Below the pieces are notes generated by a model. That model saw only the letters and a program-made list of their open reading frames with translations, ran no database searches and was not told where the DNA came from. Positions 1-8,442 of a DNA stretch of 64,000 nucleotides are shown piece by piece (position 1 is the stretch's first letter; each line of letters starts with the position of its first letter). Made by a program: the position numbers and the translations under genes. The DNA lies in assembly GCA_964422415.1 (NCBI GenBank), contig CAYRBI010000004.1, positions 1 to 64,000 on the forward strand, given 5' to 3'. This stretch comes from OLB16 sp964422415 (GTDB lineage Bacteria > Hinthialibacterota > Hinthialibacteria > OLB16).

Positions 1-2
1 GA

Positions 3-79
3 TGGTCGGGGCGACTGGATTTGAACCAGCGACCACTTGACCCCCAGTCAAGTACGCTACCAGGCTGCGCCACGCCCCG
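3..79 (-). tRNA. tRNA-Pro (anticodon GGG)
   Basis: The reverse complement folds as a full 77-base cloverleaf. The 7-bp acceptor stem is CGGGGCG/CGCCCCG. The anticodon stem CTTGA/TCAAG encloses the loop CTGGGGG, giving anticodon GGG, which reads proline codon CCC. The T-arm carries GGTTCAAATCC. Discriminator A and an encoded CCA are at positions 6 down to 3. The gene is complete and lies against the left edge of the window, so its neighbours on that side are unseen. Confidence 0.96.
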
Positions 80-315
80 ACATCTGGATACACCATATCA
101 ACTTCTGTTCATCTACACAAGCCGGGTCTATGCACTTCCTTTCTTGGCAAAGGTGGGATCTAGCGCCTGTCTGATCTTCTTTGACTTCGTTGCTTGACTT
201 CACTCACGCTCTTCCTTACTTTTACTCAGGCTCCGCCCAAATTGGAATCTTCCAGGTCTAGCCGGTTTTCAATATCTAAACTCATGCTAACTCCACGAGA
301 GAGTCTTTTATCCCG

Positions 316-1251
316 ATGACCAATCGACGAGTGGTAATCACTGGGGGAGCAGGATTTCTCGGCTCCCATCTATCCGAAGAGTTGCTCAGACGTGGTGATG
401 AGGTCTTGGTTCTGGACAACTTTGTTACTGGAAATCCGGACAACCTGGCACGTCTTCCACAGGATCATCTCACTATTATCAAGAAGGATGTGACCACTTT
501 CCTGGATATCGATGGCCCGGTCGATCTGATACTTCACTTTGCCTCACCGGCTAGCCCGATCGATTACCTGCGTCTACCCATCCAGACTCTCAAGGTTGGC
601 TCTTTAGGGACACACAACGCATTGGGTCTTGCCAAGGCCAAGGGTGCCCGCTTCCTGCTCGCTTCGACCTCTGAAGTCTATGGCGATCCGCATGTCCATC
701 CACAGACCGAGGATTATTGGGGGCATGTTAACCCAGTGGGGCCCCGTGGCGTTTATGACGAGGCCAAGCGTTTCGCCGAGGCGATGACCATGGCTTATCA
801 CCGTGCCCACGGTGTCGAGACCCGGATTGTCCGTATCTTCAACACATATGGCCCCCGGATGAGGCTGAATGATGGACGGGTGGTCCCAGCCTTCATCTCC
901 CAAGCCCTCAAGCGTGAGCCGATGACTGTCTTTGGTGATGGGCATCAAACCCGTTCTTTCTGTTTTGTCTCGGATCTGGTGGATGGGATTCTCCGTCTGG
1001 CTGAGGGGAATCATCCAGGCCCCATCAACATTGGTAATCCCGCTGAGTTCACGATCCTCGATCTGGCACGGGAGCTTTCGGATTTGGCGGGGATCCCTTT
1101 AACCCTTAAACATGAAGACCTTCCCATCGATGATCCCAAGCAAAGGAAGCCGGATATCACTCTGGCGCGGCAAGTTTTAGGGTGGGAACCCAAGGTGCAA
1201 CTGCGCGAAGGACTGGGCTATACGCTGGACTGGTTCTCAAGGGTCGTCTAA
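316..1251 (+). CDS. UDP-glucuronate decarboxylase (UDP-xylose synthase), extended SDR
   Basis: This 311-residue protein is an NAD-dependent sugar-nucleotide enzyme that probably converts UDP-glucuronate to UDP-xylose in the cytoplasm. The Rossmann motif GGAGFLGS is at residues 10-17. The family signature STSEVYGDP is at residues 117-125, and the catalytic Tyr147-x3-Lys151 lies in GVYDEAKR. The sequence RIFNTYGPRM follows, typical of UXS/ArnA-type decarboxylases. Length is normal for the family. The ATG is preceded by a purine-rich GAGAG stretch. Its expected substrate would come from the UDP-glucose dehydrogenase at 28511, which is not adjacent. A dTDP-glucose or UDP-galactose epimerase role is less likely given the STSEVYGDP signature. 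Confidence 0.88.
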   Translation: MTNRRVVITGGAGFLGSHLSEELLRRGDEVLVLDNFVTGNPDNLARLPQDHLTIIKKDVTTFLDIDGPVDLILHFASPASPIDYLRLPIQTLKVGSLGTHNALGLAKAKGARFLLASTSEVYGDPHVHPQTEDYWGHVNPVGPRGVYDEAKRFAEAMTMAYHRAHGVETRIVRIFNTYGPRMRLNDGRVVPAFISQALKREPMTVFGDGHQTRSFCFVSDLVDGILRLAEGNHPGPINIGNPAEFTILDLARELSDLAGIPLTLKHEDLPIDDPKQRKPDITLARQVLGWEPKVQLREGLGYTLDWFSRVV

Positions 1252-1263
1252 CCTGAAGACATA

Positions 1264-2310
1264 ATGTCAGACTCGATGGTGCAAGTGTGTTTACGCGAGG
1301 GCTATAAGTCCAAGCGGTATCTCCTCTCCGAGGAACATCAGGTGGGAGTGGGAGACTGGGTGGTGGTTCCGGTAGATGAGGAAGAGGATTTTGGGACAAT
1401 TGTCACCCGTCCGGTACCGATTCCATCCGAGTGGGAGGAGATTGAGCTTCCCCATGTGCTGGGTATTCCTCCCACCGAGGAGATCCAGAAGGTCGTCGAA
1501 CTCCGCAAAGAACGTGAACCTTCAGCGATTCGGATTGCTTATGAGAAGGTGCGTGAGCACAACCTCGACATCAAGCTCGTCTCCGCTTTCTATTTCCACC
1601 GTGCCAACAAGATGAAGTTTTACTTTAGTTCCGAGAACCGGGTCGATTTTCGCGATTTGGTCAAGGATTTAGCACATCTTTTTCATGCGCGGATTGAATT
1701 ACGCCAGATTGGGGTTCGTGATGCGGCGGGCTTGGTCAGTGGATTTGGTCTGTGTGGTCAGGAATTATGTTGTGGCCGATTCCTTAATGGATTCGATCCG
1801 ATCACGATTAAGATGGCCAAGGATCAAAACCTGGCTCTCAACCCCAGTAAGATCAGTGGTTGTTGTGGACGTCTGTTGTGTTGTTTAAAATACGAACACC
1901 ATAACTATACCGAGGCCCAGAAGGCCTTTCCCCGGATCGGGTCGGCGGGATCCTGGGGGAACCGCCACCACAAAGTCGTTTCCTTCAATCTCATCAAGGA
2001 GACAGTGGGACTTCAAGCTGAGAATCAGGTTTTGGAGATTCCGCTCAGTGAGTTCAAGGAACAGAATCCAGACTGGAGATCTGCTCCCCGGTATAGCCAG
2101 TTGATGACACCCCAAGCTCAGGCCCCCATTCAAGAGCAATCTGAAGTGGAGATTGAAGAACCTTTTGCCCATCTGGCCGATGAGGAGACCATCACCCCGG
2201 AGGAAGGGACCACGGGCGCTTCAGAGGAAGGTCCACGGGATTCTTCGCGCCGGTCCCGGCGAAGCCGGCGGAACCGTAACCAAGGACCTGCTGATACTGG
2301 TGGACAGTAG
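1264..2310 (+). CDS. ricT: PSP1 / RicT (YaaT) family protein
   Basis: This 348-residue protein has the PSP1 C-terminal domain. In Bacillus, RicT works with RicA and RicF as an iron-sulfur-containing complex affecting RNA processing by RNase Y. Here the conserved cysteines are C164, C169, C170, C200, C201, C206 and C207, in the blocks CGLCGQELCC and CCGRLLCCLKYEH. The core ends near residue 280. An acidic linker and an Arg/Ser-rich tail (RRSRRSRRNR) follow and could contact nucleic acid. The gene starts 12 bases after the decarboxylase stop and is probably cotranscribed with it. Family assignment is firm; function in this organism is inferred. Confidence 0.85.
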   Translation: MSDSMVQVCLREGYKSKRYLLSEEHQVGVGDWVVVPVDEEEDFGTIVTRPVPIPSEWEEIELPHVLGIPPTEEIQKVVELRKEREPSAIRIAYEKVREHNLDIKLVSAFYFHRANKMKFYFSSENRVDFRDLVKDLAHLFHARIELRQIGVRDAAGLVSGFGLCGQELCCGRFLNGFDPITIKMAKDQNLALNPSKISGCCGRLLCCLKYEHHNYTEAQKAFPRIGSAGSWGNRHHKVVSFNLIKETVGLQAENQVLEIPLSEFKEQNPDWRSAPRYSQLMTPQAQAPIQEQSEVEIEEPFAHLADEETITPEEGTTGASEEGPRDSSRRSRRSRRNRNQGPADTGGQ

Positions 2311-2393
2311 CCGTTAGCCGGCCTGGATTTCCTTGACATCGTGAATCTTTATACTCGTTGTTGTTTCCATCTCTCGTGTGGAGCTCAAACCTC

Positions 2394-4520
2394 GTGGGGT
2401 TACTGATAAACAAGAGAGACTCCGGGACGAGTTTCCTGCGAGTTCTCACTTATGCACTCGCTTACAAAACCAAGATTATCCTGGTTATTGCGGCAACGCT
2501 GCTCTTTTCCCTCTTTGAGGTGATTCCCATCGCTCTCATCGAACCGTTGACTGATAACCATCTTGGACCTAAGGAGGGCAATGTCTCCTCGCGGGAGGTG
2601 ATGGTTCATCTCACGGATGGATCATGCATGCCCTTGGTGAAATTCCTACCCAGCAAAGGATACTCCCAGTGGTTGGCCAATTACCCCTTTCTACGCTCCA
2701 TCATGGTCAGTGAGAATCGTGATGCGCCAAAGGTCAGGATGAACAGTTATGGGCTGGTGATTCCAGCTACGGCGGTCTCTGTCCCAGTTGCAGCCAACTC
2801 TCTGCTGTCTTCGAATGAGTGGAAGAATCTCGATGAGGCGGTTCCCGGCCTGAAGGGAAGAGTGGAATACTTATCCCGCTGTGAACCTGAATTCCATCCA
2901 GCGCCCCTGTGGGTGTATGCGTTGGTGATTCCAATTCTCTTTTTCATCAAGGGTATCCTTGGTATTTTGCGCCAGGTAGTTCTTGCAGTCGTCGCTCTGA
3001 ATGTGGTGCGGGACATCCAGAATGACCTCTATGCCCGGATACTGAAACAGCCGGTGTCCTTCTTCCGCGGTAGCCGTACTGGTGATCTCATCTCGCGGCT
3101 GGTTAATGATGTCACCGTGCTTTCCTCGCAGGTCGTGGGTGTTCTACAGGACCTCATCCAATCGCCCTTCCAGATCGTGGCGGCGGTGGGGGCGTCCTTC
3201 TGGATTGATTGGCAACTCGCAATCACCATCCTCTTCGTCATTCCCTTGCTCGCGATCCCCATGCAGGTCATGAGCCGCAAGATACGTAAAGCCTCCCGGA
3301 AGGCTCAGGAGAAACGCGCTGATATTAGCTCTGTGCTAGTTGAGACTCTGACGGGTGTGGAGGTGGTTAAGGCCTTCAACATGGAGAGCTATGAGAATGC
3401 ACGGTATGGAGAGGAAACCCGTTCACTCCTTCGGCGTGAAATGCGAATCCGCAAGGCGCGCGCCTACTCAAGTCCAGTAACCGAGCAGATCGCCGCTTTT
3501 GGCATTGCCGCCGTGATCTTGATCGCGATGTGGAGGATCTCCCAGGATCCCAGCGTGGGTATAGGAAAACTCGCTGCAATCTCAGGATTGTTCACTGCTA
3601 CGATCAAACCCATCGACCGCTTTTGGAAGGCCCGTTTCCAACTTGGAGAGATGGCCGAAGCGGGTAAGCGCATTTTCTCCGTGATGGACCGCGTGCCAGA
3701 AATCACCGATGCCCCTGATGCGGTCCAACTTGCCCGGGACTGGAGTGAGATCCATTTCGAGCATGTCACCTTTGCCTATGGCGATGAGCCCGTGTTGAAA
3801 GACATCTCCTTCACCGTCAAGCGGGGTGAGAAGATCGCGGTGGTTGGCAAGACGGGATCCGGGAAGACGACCCTAGTGAACCTGCTGGCGCGATTCTATG
3901 ACACCACATCGGGGAGCATTTCCTTTGATGGGATGAATATCCGTAAGGTATTTCTCTCTTCGCTACTCGATCAGATCGGTATCGTGACTCAACGCAATGT
4001 CCTTTTTAACGATACAATTTCCCACAACATCGCTTATGGCCGGCCAGATGTCGCGTTGGAGGAGATTCACCGTGCGGCCGAGGCCGCTTATGCCGATGAG
4101 TTCATCCGCGAGATGCCGGATGGCTACAACACGGTTATCGGAGAGATGGGAACTCGTCTATCGGGAGGCCAGGCGCAACGAGTGGCCATCGCCCGTGCGA
4201 TCTTCAAGAATCCACCTATCCTGATCCTTGATGAAGCGACCGCCTCGCTCGATACCGCCTCGGAGCAACTGGTCCAGAACGCGCTGGATAGCCTTATGAA
4301 GAACCGGACCACCTTCGCCATTGCCCACCGGCTCTCCACGGTGGTTAATGCCGACCGGATTCTGGTCCTCAGTGAGGGGCGTCTGGTGGAGAGCGGTTCT
4401 CACGCGGATCTGTATGTCCTGGGGGGGGAATACACACGCCTCTATGATGCGCAGTTCAGCCGGAATGAGGATCAAGCCGATACCCCACCAGTGGGAGATA
4501 TTCGGGAATCCTTAGCCTGA
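2394..4520 (+). CDS. MsbA-like ABC exporter (fused permease-ATPase) with long TM1-TM2 loop
   Basis: This is a half-transporter exporter of the MsbA/lipid flippase type. The nucleotide-binding domain shows Walker A GKTGSGKTT, signature LSGGQ, Walker B ILILDEATASLD and H-loop AHRLSTV. The open frame reaches back to TTG 2358. I prefer GTG 2394, with GGAG at 2380-2383; this gives about 708 residues. TM1 is followed by about 115 residues of non-membrane sequence (codons 66-182 of the longer frame) before TM2. MsbA homologues have only a short loop there. Two cysteines lie in this insert. The substrate is unknown; lipid A or another glycolipid is plausible for a diderm cell. It follows ricT by about 80 bases. 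Confidence 0.88.
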   Translation: MGLLINKRDSGTSFLRVLTYALAYKTKIILVIAATLLFSLFEVIPIALIEPLTDNHLGPKEGNVSSREVMVHLTDGSCMPLVKFLPSKGYSQWLANYPFLRSIMVSENRDAPKVRMNSYGLVIPATAVSVPVAANSLLSSNEWKNLDEAVPGLKGRVEYLSRCEPEFHPAPLWVYALVIPILFFIKGILGILRQVVLAVVALNVVRDIQNDLYARILKQPVSFFRGSRTGDLISRLVNDVTVLSSQVVGVLQDLIQSPFQIVAAVGASFWIDWQLAITILFVIPLLAIPMQVMSRKIRKASRKAQEKRADISSVLVETLTGVEVVKAFNMESYENARYGEETRSLLRREMRIRKARAYSSPVTEQIAAFGIAAVILIAMWRISQDPSVGIGKLAAISGLFTATIKPIDRFWKARFQLGEMAEAGKRIFSVMDRVPEITDAPDAVQLARDWSEIHFEHVTFAYGDEPVLKDISFTVKRGEKIAVVGKTGSGKTTLVNLLARFYDTTSGSISFDGMNIRKVFLSSLLDQIGIVTQRNVLFNDTISHNIAYGRPDVALEEIHRAAEAAYADEFIREMPDGYNTVIGEMGTRLSGGQAQRVAIARAIFKNPPILILDEATASLDTASEQLVQNALDSLMKNRTTFAIAHRLSTVVNADRILVLSEGRLVESGSHADLYVLGGEYTRLYDAQFSRNEDQADTPPVGDIRESLA

Positions 4521-6233
4521 AGCCAGTGCCTCCTCTGGCCAATGCAAGGGAATCCCCTGGTTTTCAAGCAACATCAGGAATTCTTTACGGGATTGCCCTT
4601 GTTCCGCGACCTGGTGAGGAGTGAGTTTCTGGTCCAGACACCATGCCGCCAGTGAGCCTGCTGCCTCGCCAATGTTCCACTCAACCGGGTGGAGACGGTA
4701 GCAGCCATTAGTGATATGGGTGGTGCCGATGTTCTTGCAAGCGGGTAGAAGGTTGGTAAGACGGACTGGAATCAATGCGCCGAGGGGGATCTCGAAGGGC
4801 AGGGAATCGATGTCGATATAGTTGTCTCCTCCGGAACTGGGGTGTAGATCGATCCGGTAGTGTCCGATGCCCACCGAATCCTCGAAACGTACCGCACGCG
4901 CTTCCTTGCCAATTTTACCGGTCTCCTTTTCACGCATATCGCGTCCCACATGTTGCTCCTTGACAGTGAAAAGGGCACGGATACGCCGGGACTCTCGAAT
5001 ATACGGAGCCATCGCGAGTCCATCTCCGGTTCCGGTCACATCGGGGCGCAGCCGGAGACCTGGCCAACCGGTGCCTCCATCCGCGCGTGGGGCTTCGGTC
5101 TGTAGCCAGTAGAACAATGATAGACTGAGTTGTTTACCACGCTGCCAGTGTGTCTCCGCCTCCTCTGGAGATCCACCATAGAGGTTCCCCAACATGTAAT
5201 CATTCATCGGCCAGTTCACCAGGCTGATATCGGCGCAGGGGGGATCTAGTGTCAGGTGGCCCGCATACAGAATCCGGCGGTAACGCCAAAACCCATCAAT
5301 TTCGTTCTGGCCCTCTCGTACCGGATCAAAGGGCATGCGCCTTACCTCAAGGGTTGAGGGATGAGTCGACTCCCAGGCCAGGAGTTTGCCTGTCCAGGGA
5401 GGTGTCAGAGGGGGGATGTACTCACGCCAGAAGGGATACTCCTCCGGACGGTCAATCACATGGTTCTCGCCGGGATGGTGGCTCATGGCAAAGCAGGCTG
5501 TGAAGGATTGGTGGTTGTCCGCACGGGCTTCACGTGAAGCATGAAGCTCTCCGGTTTCGTTTTGAGCCTCGGAGCCAGTGACAAACTCGGCTCCGCTGAG
5601 TGGCAGTAGATCTCCCAGTTCCGTGGCATCGAGGAAATACTCGGCGGTCACTACCCGATCAACATGCTGTTCGAGGTCCTCCAATTTTACTGCGTTGATC
5701 CGGTCACCGGTACAATCCGCCACAGTCGGACGGTGCCGCAAGAGGACAGTCAGTTTCCCAATGCTACGCCAGGGAGCAAGCAACTTCTCCAGAACAGCCA
5801 GTGTCACCCTTGGCTCACAGCAGATACGAGAGACCCCTCCCAGACCAGGATTCAAGGTGGGATTTTTCCGTGCCTCCTCTGTCAATGGGTAATTGCGGCG
5901 GTAGTAATCCCGGATGCCATTCCGCAGCTGGGCATAGGAGGGGTTGGCGATGGTCTCGATCCAATGGTTTTCATCAAAAGGAACCGCCTGTGAGGTCGCT
6001 TGGCCTCCCAACCAGATTGTGGGTTCGGTAAGGATTACCCGCTTTCCCAGGCGGAGTACCGCAAGTGCCGCGGCGCAGCCTCCCAATCCTCCACCAAGAA
6101 TGGCCACATCGCACCGGAGCTCTTTACCGGGAGTCTTCTCCAGGGGAGTTTGAGCGGATATGCCAGACCTTGCTGTAAGTAATGCGCCCCCCATCAAAGA
6201 TGATTGCAAGAACCGCCGCCGGGTGGTGTTCAT
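4512..6233 (-). CDS. Tat-exported FAD-dependent oxidoreductase
   Basis: This 573-residue protein belongs to the FAD_oxidored family. Near the N-terminus is a twin-arginine signal (TTRRRFLQSSLMGGALLTA). The dinucleotide-binding motif ILGGGLGGCAAAL and then EPTIWLGGQATSQAV follow, as in family members linked to polysaccharide or xenobiotic metabolism. The start at 6233 is supported by AGGAGAAGG just upstream; a longer frame to 6263 would overlap the esterase stop. It should fold with its cofactor in the cytoplasm and act in the periplasm. It lies 14 bases downstream of the esterase gene, so the two are probably one operon. Its 3' end overlaps the convergent exporter by 9 bases. The substrate is not known. 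Confidence 0.82.
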   Translation of the reverse strand: MNTTRRRFLQSSLMGGALLTARSGISAQTPLEKTPGKELRCDVAILGGGLGGCAAALAVLRLGKRVILTEPTIWLGGQATSQAVPFDENHWIETIANPSYAQLRNGIRDYYRRNYPLTEEARKNPTLNPGLGGVSRICCEPRVTLAVLEKLLAPWRSIGKLTVLLRHRPTVADCTGDRINAVKLEDLEQHVDRVVTAEYFLDATELGDLLPLSGAEFVTGSEAQNETGELHASREARADNHQSFTACFAMSHHPGENHVIDRPEEYPFWREYIPPLTPPWTGKLLAWESTHPSTLEVRRMPFDPVREGQNEIDGFWRYRRILYAGHLTLDPPCADISLVNWPMNDYMLGNLYGGSPEEAETHWQRGKQLSLSLFYWLQTEAPRADGGTGWPGLRLRPDVTGTGDGLAMAPYIRESRRIRALFTVKEQHVGRDMREKETGKIGKEARAVRFEDSVGIGHYRIDLHPSSGGDNYIDIDSLPFEIPLGALIPVRLTNLLPACKNIGTTHITNGCYRLHPVEWNIGEAAGSLAAWCLDQKLTPHQVAEQGQSRKEFLMLLENQGIPLHWPEEALASG

Positions 6234-6247
6234 GAGCCCTTCTCCTC

Positions 6248-7111
6248 TCAACACATTGAGCAATGTTTTTCGAGAAACCCGAAGATAGCCTCGAAAGATC
6301 GCATATTTTCTTCAGGTGAAAAATTACAATGCCCCCCGCCGGGGGTTGTTATTAACTGGTGAATGAGCCCCTGCCGGGCCAAAGCCTCATCGAGAGCTAC
6401 CCCCTGGCAGTAGGGGACATCCAGATCGGCATCGCCATGGAGGGTGATGATGGGGGGAATGCCCGGTTTGACATAGGACATGGGTGACACCCGTGTGGCG
6501 ATTTCATACTTGTTGGGTTGGGCTCCGACCCATTGGCAGGCATATTGACGCAGGTTTAGCCCCTCAAGCATGCCGGCCACATCGGTGATTCCACACCAGT
6601 TCACAATGGCGGCGACGGGAGACTTCCGGATGGGAATAGTGGGGACCGGCTTGTCGAGGGAGGTTCCGGTTTCTTTGTCCAGGAAGGCGGCCAGCATCCC
6701 GGTGATCAGGGCAAGGTGTCCGCCTGCTGAAAAACCTGTGGTGATAATCCGCTCCGGGTCGAACAGGTACTGGCCGGTATGCCCCAGAACCCATTCGAGC
6801 GCATCCTGGCAATCCTCTACAGCGGCGGGGGCTAGATATTCTGGTCCTTTACGGTATTGGACATTGACCAACGACCAGCCACGCACCATGTAGGGAAGCA
6901 GTCCCCACAGGGTGGCTTCTTCCTTGGAGCCTTCAATCCAACCCCCACCATGGTAATAGACCACGGTGGGATTGGGGCCTTGTGGTATTCGCGGAGTGTA
7001 AAGATCGAGTTTGAGATCTTTTCCATCCACTGTCTTATAGGTTACATTGGGAGTGATGGTGTATTTGTCGAAATACGCTGTTAACCACTTTTCTGCATCC
7101 ATTGCTTGCAT
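6248..7111 (-). CDS. Alpha/beta hydrolase (BD-FAE/HSL-type esterase)
   Basis: This 287-residue enzyme resembles carbohydrate-linked esterases. The oxyanion-hole motif HGGG begins at His54. The nucleophile elbow is GFSAG with Ser128. The acid is probably Asp229 in HGDADLDVP, and His261 lies in PGGGHCNF, completing the triad. No signal peptide is visible, so it is probably cytoplasmic. ATG 7111 has AAGGA about 4 bases upstream; ATG 7102 is an alternative with better spacing. It is followed directly by the FAD oxidoreductase gene. The substrate is unknown. An acetylated sugar or small ester is typical for the family. Confidence 0.85.
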   Translation of the reverse strand: MQAMDAEKWLTAYFDKYTITPNVTYKTVDGKDLKLDLYTPRIPQGPNPTVVYYHGGGWIEGSKEEATLWGLLPYMVRGWSLVNVQYRKGPEYLAPAAVEDCQDALEWVLGHTGQYLFDPERIITTGFSAGGHLALITGMLAAFLDKETGTSLDKPVPTIPIRKSPVAAIVNWCGITDVAGMLEGLNLRQYACQWVGAQPNKYEIATRVSPMSYVKPGIPPIITLHGDADLDVPYCQGVALDEALARQGLIHQLITTPGGGHCNFSPEENMRSFEAIFGFLEKHCSMC

Positions 7112-7162
7112 ATTTCCTTGACAGATTTTCCTCTTTGGAGTTCACACCATTTCGTGCTTGGG

Positions 7163-7260
7163 CAACCCAAAGGTTGAACAACAAACGTGTATGTTGTTCA
7201 CGCTTTAGCGTGTGGGGCAACCTGAAGGTTGAACAACATACAGTAACCCAAAGGTTGAAT
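7163..7260. repeat. Palindromic REP-like repeat cluster (family 1)
   Basis: Three copies of a CAACC-n-AAGGTTGAA hairpin begin near 7163, 7218 and 7245. A CACGCT/AGCGTG hairpin sits at 7200-7213. The 12-base arms GTATGTTGTTCA (7189-7200) and TGAACAACATAC (7230-7241) are exact reverse complements and enclose the two central hairpins. The same arms with a diverged centre recur at 39638-39726. The cluster fills the gap between the start of the esterase gene and the end of the glycosyltransferase gene. Confidence 0.8.
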
Positions 7261-7308
7261 CCCGGACGAATGGAGACACCGGCATTAAATCGCAAAGAAA
7301 TGATGATC

Positions 7309-8400
7309 TCATTTTTTTCCCCTGTCCCGCTCGATTTTCTGAAGAGCTGCTTGGAAGTCCTCCACCATGGTATCCCAAGTACAGCGTTGAGCGGTTTCGA
7401 ATCCTCCTTGAATGAGCCGTGTACGTAGGTCCTGATCGAGAAGGGCGCGGCGTATCTCTCTTGCGAGCGCGGGTGGATCAGAGACTGGAACCATCAAACA
7501 GTTGGATTCCGGTTCAGCATACTGGCTGACACCGACACAGTCCGTGAGGACCACCGGAACACCACAGGCCATGGCCTCGAGTGGTGGCAAGCCCAGCCCC
7601 TCAAAGAGAGAAGGGAATACAAAAAGGTCCAGGTCTTGATAAAACCGTGCCATGGCCTCATCGCTACAGACATCATAAACTCCCACTCCCTGGGGGAGGG
7701 TTGGAGGCCGCCAGCTGAAGGTCGGCCAGACAAGCACCTGGGCACTTTCCCGTAGGTCTCTCAGCTGTTCCCAGGCAGTGAAGAAATCTTTGGTTCCCTT
7801 GCGTTTAGAGAACCGTCCAATCAGGCCAATGTGGAATGGAGCGTGAGCTGGTCGTGGAGGATACTCGCATGGTTTGTAGATCCCCAGATCCACCCCACCA
7901 CGGATCACATGTGGCTCCTTGTCCAGGCCCACTAGATCCGCTACACCCCGTGAGATGTACACCCGGTAGTCCGCGATCGGATAGGAGTGTAGCGCAATTT
8001 GGCGGTTCAGGATTCCACGCCAGCGTGGACCATCAAACAGATCGCCCTGTTCGATGGGATCATATCCCTGCGCCAGATACAGGAGGGGGATATCACGACG
8101 GCTTCTCCGGATCGATTTCTTGAGAAGAAAGGGGGTTGTGGTGCTGGAGGCCACCAATACATCTCCCCACTGGGCTGCCTCATCCAACAGGAGACGGTAG
8201 TATCCCAGGCGTGTGGTCTTCGCAGTTCCCAACTGGACAATCTCGACACCGGGATCGACTTTGAAGAATGATCTGGCACGATACGCCGGTACAGTGAACC
8301 GGACCTGATGCCCGAACTTGACCATTCCATTAGCCAGCCGGATGATCAGCCGGACACCACCAGAGAGGTTGAAACCTAAAAGGGGAAAGTGGATCTTCAT
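7309..8400 (-). CDS. Glycosyltransferase family 4-like
   Basis: This 363-residue protein has the GT-B layout of GT4 enzymes. The N-terminal segment has GFNLSGGVRLI. The C-terminal donor domain has GLIGRFSKRKGTKDF and the nucleotide-sugar motif FPSLFEGLGLPPLEAMACGVPVV. It should transfer a sugar from a nucleotide donor in the cytoplasm, probably for surface glycans. The ATG at 8400 begins MKIHFPLLGF, a normal first beta strand for the family. It is divergent from the DUF3748 gene with only 42 bases between starts, and an inverted repeat (TTTCCAG/CTGGAAA) lies in that gap. The acceptor and the sugar are unknown. Confidence 0.87.
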   Translation of the reverse strand: MKIHFPLLGFNLSGGVRLIIRLANGMVKFGHQVRFTVPAYRARSFFKVDPGVEIVQLGTAKTTRLGYYRLLLDEAAQWGDVLVASSTTTPFLLKKSIRRSRRDIPLLYLAQGYDPIEQGDLFDGPRWRGILNRQIALHSYPIADYRVYISRGVADLVGLDKEPHVIRGGVDLGIYKPCEYPPRPAHAPFHIGLIGRFSKRKGTKDFFTAWEQLRDLRESAQVLVWPTFSWRPPTLPQGVGVYDVCSDEAMARFYQDLDLFVFPSLFEGLGLPPLEAMACGVPVVLTDCVGVSQYAEPESNCLMVPVSDPPALAREIRRALLDQDLRTRLIQGGFETAQRCTWDTMVEDFQAALQKIERDRGKK

Positions 8401-8442
8401 TAAATTTTCCAGATCACCGTTTCCCTGGAAAGGTAGCAGACA

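Noticed and set aside
2333..2355. TTGACA (2333) and TATACT (2350) before the ABC exporter
   Set aside because: The spacing is only 11 bases, too short for sigma-70 recognition.
7140..7260. Possible CRISPR array (regular short repeats)
   Set aside because: The copies are unequal, palindromic and not separated by unique spacers, and no cas genes are present.
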